DNA from: Nephrocerus scutellatus
Lineage: Eukaryota > Arthropoda > Insecta > Diptera > Pipunculidae
Direction: 5' to 3'
NCBI GenBank assembly: GCA_947095585.1
Contig: OX352763.1
Location: 21,935,462-21,999,461, forward strand
Length of the DNA: 64,000 nucleotides
In this document: one piece after another, positions 33,265 through 45,085 of the stretch
Layout: each line of letters begins with the position of its first letter
Numbering within the stretch: the stretch's first letter is position 1
The notes under the pieces: generated by a model
Told to the model about the DNA's origin: nothing
Database searches by the model: none
The model's input: only the letters and a program-made list of their open reading frames with translations
Program-made: the position numbers and the translations under genes

Positions 33265-33535
33265 TACGTGAAAGCTATCGGCAGGACAAAGGAAAACCAT
33301 TAATAAGAATTTTTAAATATATTAGGACAAAAAGAGGGCCGAGTAGGGAACCCTGTGGTACACCGTTTTTTAAAAAAGTCCGTCTGCTAAATGCTCCCTT
33401 TATATTAACTCTGTGTTCTCTGCATTCAAATACGATTGTAGCCAGATAAATATTCTTTCTCTTAAACTATCATTATAAAATTGATTAGGCAAAATGCCAT
33501 GGTCCACCATATCAAATGCAATGCAAAAGATAGTC
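33265..33535 (-). mobile_element. CR1/Jockey-type RT fragment
   Basis: The minus strand reads AFDMVDHGILPNQFYNDSLR and then IWLQSYLNAENTEL, the palm segment around the first catalytic Asp (AFD.VDH..L). A frame change then gives KNGVPQGS-like residues (VYHRVPYSALFLS in the shifted frame). It is bounded by two RTE-family pieces. Confidence 0.7.
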
Positions 33536-33567
33536 ATGGAATATTTATGAACATTAGTACTGGTGTA

Positions 33568-34235
33568 TCATCATCATATTTGGCTATACAACCGGGGTCC
33601 GGTCCTGGCCTCCCGCAAATAGTTTCTCCACCGGTCCCGATTTCGAGCCGATGTCATCCAGTTTGGCATCCCTAAACTCTGGGCGTCCTGGTCTACGCCA
33701 TCCTTCCAGCGTAGGCTATGCCGGCCTCGCTGTCGTGTTCCATAAATCCTACCGCAAAGGACTTTCAGAGCAGGATCCTCTTCGCTCATGCGAGCTAGGT
33801 GTCCTGCCCACCGGAGCCTACCGAGCTTAATTTTCTTCACGATGTCGACATCGCGGTAACGCTCGTAGATCTCATCATTATAGAGTTTCCGGAATCGTCC
33901 TTTTTCACATACGGGGCCAACAATTCTCCGTAAGACTTTTCTCTCGAACGCGGCTAAGAGGTTAGAATGCTTTTTGCTAAGCACCCAAGTCTCGGATCCA
34001 TATGTAAGTACTGGTATGACCATTGTCTTATATATCAGCAGCTTGGATGTTATGGTTAAGTTCCTGGATTTGAAGCGTCTTGACAGGCTATAGTAGGCCT
34101 TGTTGTCTGCTATAGTTGACCCGAGATAGTTAAAGGATTGCACTACTTCAAATTCGCGCTCCACTGTCTGAATTGAGGGACCAATGTTGGATCTTCTACT
34201 CGCAAGAGACAATACAAACTCTAATTAATTTCTAG
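33568..34235 (-). mobile_element. RTE-like element 3' end, best-preserved copy
   Basis: One open minus-strand frame (34212-33574, 212 codons) covers the polymerase C-terminus. It has FNYLGSTIADN, LLIYKTMVIPVLTYGSETWV, LLAAFERKVLRRIVGPV, GRLRWAGHLARMSEEDP and LRWKDGVDQDAQSLGMPNW. The tail is ATC repeats on the plus strand. It is 5'-truncated before the YADD motif. No stops remain in the C-terminal part, so it is younger than the other copies and serves as the in-window reference for the family. Confidence 0.9.
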
Positions 34236-35090
34236 AAAAGCTTGAAAAGGTGGGAAGTAACGATATAGGCCTATATTCAGTAACGTTTTTTCAAAACTGG
34301 TACAACCTCAGCACTTTTTTTTGTTGGTTATTGGTGGACAAAGCATCGAAAATGGAAAATAAACCAAATATCCTGCTTCAACATTTGCTTTGCTTTCGAT
34401 ATTGTGACTCGTTATTATTACTTTACGCACAATAAGCTCAGATAAGAACCTAACATTTATATGGTAACAATGTCAAAGTTTTCACAAGGCCTACTAGGAA
34501 GGTATGAAAAGAGTGTCAGATGTAACATTCAATCGCATGCGGACGCATCGCTCTGTGTAACAACTATGTGCAGTGTGCACATTCCCTGTCATGCCGAGGG
34601 TGGAAAATGCCTATTACGACGTGCATTAGCAGTTGAAAGAATTGCATTCCCTTGTGCCGTACTCCCCCTCATCAACTGCAGGAACCACAGGAAGGGAAAA
34701 ACAATGAAGGGGTTGTTGGCAAAGCCACACCCTTCGAGTGCTTCTGATTGGTTCTTATATGCCGACTATTTTCTGCATTTTTTTTTCATTTTTATTTGTT
34801 GTTCATCTATCAGCCTACATTTTTTTTTTGCTTTTTTTGCAACTTTTACTTTTTACAAACTCCAACGCCACTCGAAACGCGTTGGGTATTTGGCAGAGTG
34901 CCTGAAAAGAACCTACGAGAATGTAACGTGTAATGTGGCTTGGGCGGTTTTTTACTTTTTACTCTTCTTTTGTGATAGATGACTTTTGGATCAAAGTGCA
35001 CATTCTCCTGCAGTGGATGATTGTGATGACTCCGAATAGAAATTTGCCATACTCGTATAATAACATTGATCAGAATGATTGTTCAGTCTC
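34236..35090. other. Gene-free stretch
   Basis: No recognised gene. Open frames of 173 and 61 codons at 34461-34982 overlap each other and carry a phenylalanine run from T-rich DNA. Confidence 0.45.
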
Positions 35091-35099
35091 AGGGATTTT

Positions 35100-35770
35100 T
35101 GGCAAGGTACTTTGACGTGTGTGATTTATTGCGTACCCATTGCAAGGTGGTGGGCAAAATGGGTGATATATGTATTGTCTTACGGTAGAAGTACCCAGAT
35201 ACAAAATAATGTATTGGACTAGAAGTAGTGGATAGGAAATCGTTAATGAAAATCAGAAAGAGTGCCGGAGACAAAGCAGAGCCTTGTGGAACACCGGCGT
35301 TTATGCGGTAGACATTGGAATTGAAACCGTCCAATACGACCTGGATTGAATGGTCAGAAAAGTAGTTAGTAGTCCAATCAAGCATGATATTATCAATTCC
35401 ATTTTCGACGAAAGAGCTTGATGCCTTAAGCAAATTTGTCAATAGACTGGTTCCATTTTTCAGTCAGATTAGCCATCAGATCACCTGCTGAATGTTGCAT
35501 ACGAAAATCGTACTGCCGGTCTCTAAAGGTTTCACGTAATCCAAGTTGTTGCATAAGCTTATGATTGATCAGCTTTTTCATGACCTTAGATAGTATGGAT
35601 GTTAGCGCAATGGGTCGATCCGAGGAAAGAAATGACGGTTCGCTTTTTTTTATGAATAGGCTGTAAAAGGCTGTTTTTCAATTCCTTTGGAAGACTCCAA
35701 AAGAATCATGATTATATGACTTCAGAAGCCTTCCACAGAAAGTATTCAAATTCGAACCATCCATAGACTC
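35100..35770 (-). mobile_element. CR1-like RT fragment
   Basis: The minus strand reads PIALTSILSKVMKKLINHKL, then QHSAGDLMANLTEKWNQSI (fingers), then FVENGIDNIMLDWTTNYFSD and VYRINAGVPQGSALSPALFL with IFINDFLS. YADD is not present; the frame reaches IHYFVSGYFY where SFADD would be. The same family is seen at 57115-57410 and 59688-60345, so three copies can be compared. Confidence 0.8.
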
Positions 35771-38017
35771 TGGAAGTACGTCCAGCGTAGGCTGCTACGT
35801 TTTAATCGACAATCAATAGTCCCGGCTTGTCGTGATCCTTCTTCGTACCTAATCTTTCGAAATTATTTATTTAACTCTATATGGATATATCATTGTCGAC
35901 GCTCTCAAGTCCTGTAAATCCTTTGTTTTTTTTTTGTAAATTCTGTCGATCTCAGTCTCGTCCTCCTCTGTCTTTCTATTTACTCATTTATCACGTTGTC
36001 TGTTTTTTGTTTCTGTAATATGTATGTATAGTACACACTTTTAACTATCTTCCACTTCCTGCGCCTGATGGGCTTCGTCCATTTTCATCCCGATGTCTAT
36101 AACCGAAAGTCACCAGAGGAAATTCGTCGTTGCTGTTGTTGTTTTTGGTCGTTTCTCTGCAGTCGGAATGGATGGATGTGGTGCATCTGTAATATATTTT
36201 CATTGCGATACGTTCGTTACGTTGCTATGAGTATCCTTTCGGACGAGCTAATCCTATTACATAAATAAAAAGCCTTCGTGCGGTAGCTTCTATATGTGTT
36301 GTGTATGTGTATATGAGTGTGGCAGAGCAACAGACATCATCAGACACTACTCAGAGGCCACCCACCCATCAAGGACTATACCCTTACATAGAATGCTGAG
36401 CCAACTCTTTGGAGATTTGGATTTTGTGAAAATTACCCGAAATCATCATCGGGAGGGAGTAGTAGGTAGGTATGCGAGGATCTTTTTTGATTGAATGAGT
36501 CGACGCTGTAGTGGGTTTGAAGTGTAACGCAGAGTAAAGGTGGCAGGATGTTATTAGTATTGGTTTGCTAGTTGGTAAAAGGGCAGCCCTACAACGTCTA
36601 ATGCTGCCAAATGGAACGGACGCAGTTAAACGCAGCAGCGAACTCCAGCTCAACCCTAGAATAGATGCGATTTTTTCTGGGCATATCAAGTGCGTGATAA
36701 ATCGAATTTGGTTTTTAATTGCAATTGCGATGTGTTGTGAGAACTTCAGACATTATACCCCACGTAATTCACCCTCTACACTAAAATAATAAATCAGCAA
36801 ACTACCTTATCAGAAAGGAAAGTCTGGCAATCACAAAAAATTACACGATACACACAATTTTGGGCAGCTTAAGCGGCCGACCATTAGATACCCTGTAGGA
36901 TGCCTTCCTTTGGATAGTTTCTGTATTAGATATATATATACTGGTACCTATGGAAAATCATCGTGTCCGCATGCGAGTATTGATTTTCGGGAGCTATAGC
37001 TCCTTCTGCTTTTTGGGTGTCGATTATTTTTGTATGTGGAATCGCCGAGGTTCTGCTTAATAGAAAGCATCCGAAGCAGTCGAACTATATTCTTACAATT
37101 ACAAGCCGACAAATTCATCCTTTCATGGATTGAGGGAGCTGCTCCATGGATGTAGTTAGTATACGACGGGTATGAGAAATCTGCTCGGCAATACCAATTA
37201 ATGAATTGCCGAGAGTAAAGTGGGAGGAGGCGGACGGCATGTGGCATGCATGCATCCTGCATGTCCTGTTTTTGGTTGCGTGTATTTGTATGCGTGCAGT
37301 GATTAAAATGGGGGTGGGTATAAACACTATACATGTACATATAATATAGAATGGAATAGAAGGGTGCGCCTAGGAGTCCGCTGCGTGGTTATTTGTTCGT
37401 CGCGTGTATAGAGGTCGGATTTGTTTGGTTCACTGGGAAATTTGTTTTTGTTTTGCATTTACGGGTAATGCTGCGTCTGTTGTTGTTCTGATGCTTTGCT
37501 CATGGAACGCTGCTGATGTTATTCGCATTTGCTCTGGCTATGGTTGCCGATGATGCAAGTGCCTTTTTTTGCGGGGGATTCTCGCATCGATTGCAAATGG
37601 AGGATATATACTGGTATCCTGCTGTGTTGCTTTAGAGTAGCTTAGATGTTATCCCTAGTCCGTGCTTGCCTACGTACTATGTATGATGTGCAGTATACAT
37701 AAATACATTATGTATATAGGTATAGCAGCTGGTATGCATTGTGTTTGTGTATTTGTAATGGAGAGATTTTGGCAAAATGGAGTTTGCTCATTGATATTGA
37801 GATAAAAAAAACAGAAGAATATTCACTGAACCACAAGCCGATCACAGGGATATTGAGAGTAGATATATAAAGGCAAGGATTATGTCTGGGAAGGAAATAT
37901 GGGTGGTAGTTATGTGGCTCAACGTAAATTACTTTGGCAGTGTTTGTAAGAGCATTGCACCTCTTACCACCAACGAAAACAACTGAAAAGACCTGTAAAA
38001 GTATCAGCCGAATGCCA
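35771..38017. other. About 2.2 kb without recognisable genes
   Basis: No recognised gene. Moderately GC-richer than average near 36050-37350, with low-complexity open frames (Ser/His-rich) on both strands. Host intergenic DNA or unannotated UTR is possible. Confidence 0.4.
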
Positions 38018-38067
38018 GGCCGGGAAGCTAGGACTAGACCCCGCTTGTAGAGCAAAATATGATTATG
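38018..38067 (+). mobile_element. RTE-like 3' end, short plus-strand fragment
   Basis: GGCCGGGAAGCTAGGACTAG then ACCCCGCTTGTAGAGCAAAA and TATGATTATGA match the end of the RTE-like family in sense orientation (GGGAGGCCAGGACCGGACCC, TTGTAGAGCCAAATATGATG). About 45 bp. No target duplication seen. Confidence 0.65.
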
Positions 38068-38109
38068 AAACTCACATTTGTATTCAGTGTTGTGTTAGAA
38101 AATCATAAA

Positions 38110-38900
38110 AACCGGCTAAAATTATACCCATTGCTAGAAAGCTAAAAGTACTATCTCGCTGGAGGACTACCGGCCGATCAGTATACTGCCCAGCCTCTCT
38201 CGAATTATTGATGAAAGAACCAATTTTGTCCTTTATTGAAACTAATAATTTGTTGACTCTTTTTCAATCTGGTTTTAGAAGAAACAATATAGCTGTAGTA
38301 CAGCATTTTTAAAAATACTGGATGATATCCGCATCGAATTTGAAAAGGACTTCATCTCTATTTTGTTTTGCTGGACTTCTCAAAGGCGTTCGACTGCAGT
38401 TATTTTCATGTTCGATAAATTAAAAGTATCCTTCGGCCTAAGTAACTCTGCTGTTAAATGTGTTCTTGATTACCTTACTGGTAGAACGCAGTAAGCATTC
38501 GTAAATGGTAGTAATTCCTCCACACGCGAACTAACGAATTGAGTACCACAGCGATCTGTACTTGGCCCACTTCTATTTGCCTTAAATGTAATTGATATCT
38601 GTGCATATGTGCGCTCATGATAAACAAGTATACTTTTCACGCTCTAGTGTGCTAATGAAAGATTGTATCACCCGATTGAATAATGATCTTGGTCGTATTC
38701 CTTAGTGAGCTCATAGAAATTGCCTGCGTCTTAACCAAGCAAAAACACAATGCCTGTTAATCGCCCGGAACATGCCACTGGCTTGATGATTGATGGTAAT
38801 GCAATCCCATGTTACATTAAAGTTATAAATCTTGGTATCATTATTAACATTTGTAACGAAGCTACTCATCGTACAACTAAAAATCAGTTTTTACCAACAG
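38110..38900 (+). mobile_element. CR1/Jockey-type RT remnant
   Basis: The frames in order read PASLELLMKEPILSFIETNN, LFQSGFRRNN, then the palm residues around LLDFSKAFDC, KLKVSFGLSNSAVKCVLDYL, a frame giving GPLLFALNVID and, near the end, KVINLGIIIN. The YADD site is not readable. Multiple frameshifts and stops. It is followed directly by a tRNA-like SINE head. Confidence 0.75.
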
Positions 38901-38911
38901 CAAAATATTAA

Positions 38912-39010
38912 CCATAGTGGCAAAAGCGCCTGAACGGCATGCAAACGACACAGGTTCGAATCCGACTCCGGCCCATATATAGGAAACCTGAAAAATCTAC
39001 TTTTTTTTAT
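38912..39010 (+). mobile_element. Second SINE-like unit with polymerase III B box
   Basis: GTGGCAAAAGCGCCTGAACGG at about 38916 resembles a decayed A box, and GGTTCGAATCC at 38953-38963 is a perfect B box, 37 bp downstream. It is followed by unique sequence and a T-run (39002-39010) that would terminate polymerase III. It is not a tRNA gene by folding. It differs from the 2.2-kb SINE head. Confidence 0.55.
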
Positions 39011-39410
39011 TCGTTTAAATTAAAGTTCATAAAAAAACATTAGGAAGCTAAACCACAAGGCTAGACACTCAAACAGTGGGTGGGGACGACCAAGCCTAAA
39101 TAGGTCTAAATTAAAATAACAACCAGAAAAATAAAAAATATTCTCTTTTTTTATTTTCTCTAGGCCAAAATAATTCCCAAATGGCTGAACGAAAGAAGTA
39201 ATGACTTGGAGCGCGAAATCAAACTAAAAGTGTGCTAGTCCTACTACACCAATCGATGCATTTTGCAACCAAGGTTTACCTATTACAGCCACTTACACAA
39301 ACCGCCGTTACGCAAGTCCCACCGGAATCTTTAATAAATAAACTACGAGTCAATCGACTCCGAAATCTTCTGGTCAACTTCTTCGACTTACCGCTACATT
39401 TCCCCTGATT

Positions 39411-39545
39411 TTTCGATGGTCAGACTACTCAATGTGATCGAACACCGTTCTCAACTGACCATCATGCCCCGTCCCAGTTGATTGTTTTGATCGCCAGCTG
39501 AGCAACGTGCTTGAACAGCGTTCTCAGCTGATCATCTGACCCCGT
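39411..39545. repeat. Imperfect tandem duplication of about 73 bp
   Basis: TGATCGAACACCGTTCTCAA (about 39434) and GCTTGAACAGCGTTCTCAGC (about 39510) lie in copies running about 39411-39484 and 39485-39545. Both end in CCCCGT. Divergent; no coding assignment. Confidence 0.6.
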
Positions 39546-39639
39546 AGTATGCGGTGTGCGAAGAGACGTACTTTTAACCTTACAGACTCTACACCCTATA
39601 ACTCTTGAACGCTTCCAGCTACAAGGTTGCCGTTTGGTC

Positions 39640-39790
39640 TTTTAAATTCCCTATATTAACTTCGCGTGTCCGTATGTCGGTCGCTTGTTGGCTGGCCAAA
39701 TCTTAGAATCAATTTTCAACCCACTTCCTAAAGCCCGATTTTAGTCAAACGTTGCAAACATGTGTATCTTTGATTAGAGAACTTACATTT
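39640..39790 (-). repeat. Family A fragment
   Basis: TTCCCTATATTAACTTCGCG, CAACCCACTTCCTAAAGCCC and CATGTGTAT give the reverse of the family A tail and unit, as at 15.5 and 21.9 kb. Confidence 0.75.
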
Positions 39791-41690
39791 AATTTTTATG
39801 AGGTAGTTTTCTTATTTTTCTATTTTATTTGTATTTTATTTCCAAAGCGGCGCGTAGTTATAGCAAACCACAGATGATACAAAAAGTAGTTTGTACTTTC
39901 AGCTCCTCGAAGGAACGCCAAAAAAATGGACTAAACGCGCGCCAATGTGACTTTTGTCTATATAAATCATTAATGCAATTATGACAAAATCATGTCCTAG
40001 CATCGCATAGATAGCATTAGAAGTGCTTCAAGAAATTGACATCGGGTGTAGCGAGCCGAGCGACATAATATGTGGCCAAGCGGACGCATTACATCATCAG
40101 CATCCATTTAAGGTGTGAATTTCTAGGATCATTTTCAGCGACTGGCTGAGCTCCATATCTTGGTCTCTCTCTCTGAGTTTAGGACAGAAAGGCGCACTCA
40201 TATAGGACAACACACAACGTAACGTAATCCCTAATCTCTTCCACACAATCGAAATCGATAAATTTCGCTATCGGTCGTTCGCTGCACAAAGCTAGTAGTA
40301 GGCATCTAGGTAGCGTCGGTAGCGGCGACAATATTTTTATCCAATTAAAGTGATTATTAGTATCACAGCGCGCGTCCATGGAGAAGCAAAAGTGTCGTAT
40401 TTTTATGCTATACATGCCGCTCGGCAGGCGGCTGCATAAAAAATAAATCAATGTGACCGGCCGACCGACCATCGCCCCAACTGGCGCTTGTAACTCCACA
40501 CCCGTGCGCGGCAGCTTGAAATCGAAAATATCGAAACAATGGCCAAGTGTCGAGCGGTTGTTGTGTGTTGTGTGAGTCCGTGTGTGTGTGTGTGTGTGTG
40601 TGCAGTAGGTACCGTTTCTGGCAGCTATAAATAATTTTAACTAATGCCCCGCCAGCACAACTATAGAGTGGAGCCCTCCCAAGTCATTTGAACCCACCAG
40701 CTAATAGAGTAAGAAAAACAAAACAAAATATATAGGAAAGGGACAAAAGAATTGGCAAGTTTGGTGTAACATTGGCCAAACAGCCCACAGGGTAGTCGGT
40801 ATAAGCCACATCGTCCCTCTTCCTATGTGGAAGCACTAGGAAGCTGCGGATCTGTTGGCGTTGCACATTTATTACCTCATTGCTATCGCATAAATATAAA
40901 TCCAGCAGCCGTCCGCAGGCAGAGAGTGTGGAGTCCTTAGAGATGATGCCAAAACGATTTTCGTTTCTTTGTCGGAGTAGGAGGTTAGGCTCTGGCATCG
41001 GGCATCGCACAATTCGCATTACAGCACAATACTCAGATGTGCGCCGCACACAAAGGAAAGGAAAAGATCCTATCATCTGGCCATCCTAGTTGGAGTCGTC
41101 GTCGCTATACTGTCCGTACCTGTACTGATGGCCACAATCTATACCTGTGATACTTGTACATTGCAAAATCATAACAGTTGATTGGTCGATTGTGCGGAGG
41201 TACATAAATTGTGATGTGCTGCACCACTGGCTGGCTGCTGGATCATCAGGCATGGTGGGCCATCCGCCAGGAGGTTATTTGCCTATATTATGTCTATTCC
41301 GTTCCATTCATTCTGAGTTTACAGTTTCATCCGCACCCAAGAGATACACGGTAAGCTGTGCAGAGAAAAAGTTTGCAAAGTTTCATGGAATCGGGGGATG
41401 CTCATCGATTAGATTTCAAAATTGTCACTCCTTTCAGCTCATGTGATAGGCTTTCACTATCACTCATAATACATTTTTGTTACATTGGGGACGCTGCCCT
41501 CATAAAGGAAGCTGCCGAAAAACTGTAGTTGACATAAAATCTAGGAAAGGTCTCACTTTGCTTCTTATAGGTAAATTTTAATGGGGCAGGAGCCCGCTTT
41601 TATTCGTCTCGCTACAAGCTAAAACTTAAAACTAAGACTTAAAACTATTTAAGTCAAGGGGGACTAGTGAAGAAAGGATCGATTTTAAGG
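39791..41690. other. About 1.9 kb without recognisable genes; (TG)n microsatellite inside
   Basis: A (TG)11 run lies at 40581-40602. Two minus-strand open frames (106 codons at 40179-40499, 130 codons at 40684-41076) have no family likeness. The stretch is GC-richer than its surroundings, so host UTR or exon sequence is possible but unproven. Confidence 0.4.
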
Positions 41691-41699
41691 CGGGGGTGC

Positions 41700-41930
41700 A
41701 GCCGTTAAAATGGAAAACGGTTTAAGTTAACTTTCCATAGCATACGGGGGATTGATTCGTTGGAGCCGTACGCGGTGCGGTGTGTCGGTGGATAGAAAAG
41801 AGGAGGGTATCATAGATTACTGAGTTGTATAGAGACGCACAATCGACGGAGCCAGAGAAGAGATGATGCATGAAAAGTATGTCTGCGTTCCTCAAGTGTA
41901 TTCAAGTTGAGGCGGTCTTGAAGGTTGGTC
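41700..41930 (-). mobile_element. CR1/Jockey-type polymerase C-terminus remnant
   Basis: The minus strand reads LQDRLNLNTLEERRHT and, in shifted frames, LFMHHLFSGSVDCASL, HRTAYGSNESIPRM. This is the post-polymerase tail of such elements (L..RR......L...L.G..DC, then TRYG.NEPI.R). Two frameshifts in 75 codons. Confidence 0.65.
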
Positions 41931-42146
41931 CGGTAAAGTACTTAAGGTAGAAGTTATAATCATAACAACAGTCTCTAGTCTCTCTAGCCTCTAGTGTTAG
42001 GTAAAATATTTTAAAATATTAGCGAGACATACCCTACCTTTCCACTTTTATTTAATAACTTGCGGACGCCAAAAAGTTTTACACCCATAGATCCTATGTG
42101 GGACAGAAAGCAGAGTGAAGGAGACAAACGGGGGTCACACAATCTT

Positions 42147-42745
42147 ATCATCATCATGTTTAGGTCTACAACCGATGTCCGATCTTGATCTCCCGCAAAA
42201 AGTCCCCACCGGTCTCGTTTTTGGGCCGATGTTTTAAACTTTGGCCGTGTTTGTCTAAGCCATCCTTTCAGCGTAATGGTCCTGGTCTGCCTCGCTGTCT
42301 TATTCCTTAAATCCTACCGCAAACAGAATTCTTTTCGCTACAAGCGAGCAAGGTGTCCTGCCCATCTGCGCCTACCGATCTTAATTCATTCACTATGTGG
42401 ACAACGCGGTAGTCACATTATAGAGTCTCCGTAATCGTCCGTCTGCACATATTAAGCTAAAAATTCTAAGTAAGACTTTTCTCTTTTTTTACCTCTTTGG
42501 TCTTTGAGTTAGTGCTTTATTTGCTAAGCAACCAAGTCTTGGATCCATATGTAATTACTGATTATACTGATACTGATTACAGGAGTCTATACTTTGGCTC
42601 TAAGTAACAGTGAGCGTGTTTCTGATTTCATCGTCTACTACAATTGACCCAATATAGGTTTAGGATTGTACTTCTTCGGATTCATGCTGTATTATTTGAA
42701 TTGCGGGACCATTTTTAGATCTTCTACATACAATTGTAGTCATTG
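42147..42745 (-). mobile_element. RTE-like element 3' end, strongly diverged copy
   Basis: Starts with ATCATCATCATG, then TCTACAACCGATGTCC, and continues in family order. It shows homologues of GTAGGATTTA.GG, GGCGCAGATGGGCAGGACA and ATATGGATCCAAGACTTGG on the complementary strand, with many indels. It keeps the family order from tail to about the FNYLGST region. It is the oldest of the long copies. Confidence 0.8.
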
Positions 42746-42769
42746 TAGTATTTATTATTATGATTGGTG

Positions 42770-43250
42770 CTGGCATGGAGGACCTTACGCACTGTGACCG
42801 CAATGTCTATATCGGATCTCCCAGTTGCTTTACCACATAAGTGATGATAAGTTCCTCAATGAGAATACTGGGGATCTCAATGATCTCAATGGCGGTCCAA
42901 CTTTAGTGCTCCGTCTAGATGGTTTATGTTATAGTTGAGTAGCTTTTTGGTTTGTATCACTGCGACGATGATTCCCACTATGCTTCGATTGAATTGTTTT
43001 CCCCCTTACTGACCTTTCTTCTTAGCTGGCTTTTGGAATTGGCAATGCTGGGCTTAGGGCCAGAGAAGATTTTATTTGAACATTCTTTTGCGCAGAGATC
43101 TGCTGCCTCGTGGCAGGGAGACCATTAGGAGACATTGGGGCAGCTTTTTTTTTTATCCCTACCTACCAGTTCTTGAAATTGGCAATGCTGAGGCCAGTGA
43201 AGAGATTCTATCTGCACCTTCCGTTGTGCAGAGATCTCGCTTCATAGAAC
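42770..43250 (-). mobile_element. RNase H-region remnant with a partly duplicated head
   Basis: The reverse complement aligns with 25065-25440: GCCAATTCCAAAAGCC, AAAGCTACTCAACTATAACA and ATCTAGACGGAGCAC. Two versions of the RNase H end (AT/GAGATCTCTGC..) lie in tandem at about 43033-43105 and 43176-43250. No frame is open through it. Confidence 0.65.
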
Positions 43251-43639
43251 ACCTGAGTAGCATGTACTTTTTTTACTTACTACTAGAGACTTTGTTGTGG
43301 TTTAAACTTTTACTTTAAGTATTTCAAGTTGATCAGGGCTAACTTATCCCGCCTCCCTTTCAAGACTTAAAGCCCCGTATTTCATGTCTCCCGTCCAATC
43401 TGGATAAAAGCTTTTTTGTACAGCTCTGGAATATTTTAATATTAGCTTGCATTTATAATTATTTTTATAAATATCTGGTCATTCCAAAGAAACTTTTAGC
43501 AAAGGAAACATACCGATTGTACAGCCTTTATTTTTGTGGTATCAATGTAAGTCAATTATGGATGATGGTCAAATTTGAACCATGTTTTAGTTCCATTTTC
43601 AAAAAGGAAAATATTATTGTTTGAAAAGCTGCATTGCGT

Positions 43640-43990
43640 TCGTCAGGAAAATTTCAAGATAAGAAGAGATACCTGATGAAAATAAAAAATAGTATCGGAG
43701 ACAGAACGGAACCTTGAGGTATACCAGACCTAATACCATTAAAACCACATTAATTGAATCGTCTTTCATATATTATACCATCCGATAAAGCAACTATTTC
43801 AAAAGCTCCTTTTTTTTACTAAATAGCTTGACGCCAAATTCTGTCAATTACCCTGTAATGCTACTTTTCCTTTACAAAAGTAATGAATAAGCGGAGAGCA
43901 TTGCCTATTGTCACTTGAGTTTTTGTGATTCCAGATATTTGTAAAGCGAGAAAGTTATTCAGAGTTTCCATGACTTGGTAGAAGATGACT
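43640..43990 (-). mobile_element. CR1-like RT palm remnant
   Basis: The minus strand holds FNGIRSGIPQGSVLSPILFF followed by IFIRYL, the palm block before YADD, near 43655-43735. Upstream residues (QVTIGNALRLFITFVKEK) resemble the palm helix, with stops. A short, dead copy. Confidence 0.7.
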
Positions 43991-44124
43991 GATGAAAGAA
44001 ACATTTTGTCATACTTCGATACGAAGTGAAGAGCTAAGCTTCGCTTTTTGGGTACATACTGGATAAAGGCTTTAGAATTGAATTACATAAAGCCTGTACT
44101 GCATTCGGAATCCTTCCCGCTGTG

Positions 44125-44480
44125 TGGATCTCCAACAAATTATCGCTACGCACTAACATAAAACTTTTTGAAGCAATCATAAAATCCGTGCTGTCATACG
44201 GCTGTGAAACGTGGAAATGCTCTGGCAATATTTGAAACAGGCTACTGGTTTTGATCAACCGGTATCTGGATTACATTCTAAAGATCTGATGGCATATCAT
44301 ATCCAACATTGAGCTGTGGAATAGAAATAGACAGTCAAATTTGGTTGTAGACATCGAACAACAATGGCACTGAATTGGTCATACACTGAGGAAACCAAAC
44401 GAAAAACATAGCGAAGCAGTCCTACGAATGGAATTCTCAGGGTGCAAGGCGAGTTTGAAGAACAAGAACAACATAGAGGA
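44125..44480 (+). mobile_element. RTE-like (second lineage) RT C-terminal fragment
   Basis: The plus strand reads KLFEAIIKSVLSYGCETWKC, a stop, LVLINRYLDYILKI, then NIELWNRNRQSN and IGHTLRKPN. This is the C-terminal signature of a lineage with FVN..LR.I..I.W....SN..LW and W.WIGHTLRKP, distinct from the family at 33.6 kb. Related pieces are at 51.4-52.3, 54.5 and 56.8-57.1 kb. Confidence 0.8.
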
Positions 44481-44548
44481 TGGCGGAAGCTCAATCCCAG
44501 AACACGCAATCGTGGCCACATTTGAGGCATCTCTCCGTTAACCGGGAG

Positions 44549-45085
44549 AAATTTTTTCAAAAATGAGGCTGGAGCTGGCGTTACAGTCAATGGAGATTCT
44601 TATCGCACCATAATCAATGATCTTTTGTTTGAAAATATGGACGACATTGATTTGGATGACATGTGATTTCAATAAAATAGCTCTACGTGCCATACGGCTA
44701 CGCCAACCATCGACTTATTGTAAAACAAAATTTGGCGATAAGTTGATTTGAAGAAATGCAACTGTCAATTGGCCTCCAAGGTTGTGCGATTTGACAACTA
44801 TCGATTATTTCCTGTGGGACCAAGTGAAGATACTGGTATATGCTGATAAACCACCAACAACAGACACCTTGTTCGTATTATTAGTGACATACGGCTCAAA
44901 AAAGTTGCACAAAATTGTCAGTCAAGAATGCGCTTCGTCAAGAACACCCGAGGTGGTTATATGACCGATTGCCATATTGATCTTTCAAATGAATGAAACA
45001 ATTTGATTAAAATTAAGCTGTTTGTGTTATTTTTTACAAATTCAAGTTAAATCGTGCTTGAAAAAACACCCACTATTTGGAACTT
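44549..45085 (+). mobile_element. Mariner-like transposase remnant, C-terminal half
   Basis: The plus strand reads FFKNEAGAGVTVNGDSYRTI then INDLLFENMDDIDLDDM, and the second catalytic block is broken by a stop (M.FQ, normally MWFQQDGA). Then come CHTA and, in other frames, the third block CDLTTIDYFLWDQVKILVYA, with its catalytic Asp retained, followed by RMRFVKNTRGGYM. Frameshifts and stops are frequent. Residues are similar to the 60.4-61.4 kb mariner, so both may be one lineage. Confidence 0.8.

Noticed and set aside
40179..41076. Two minus-strand frames of 106 and 130 codons
   Set aside because: No family likeness and no splice or promoter support; kept only as a note in the gene-free entry.
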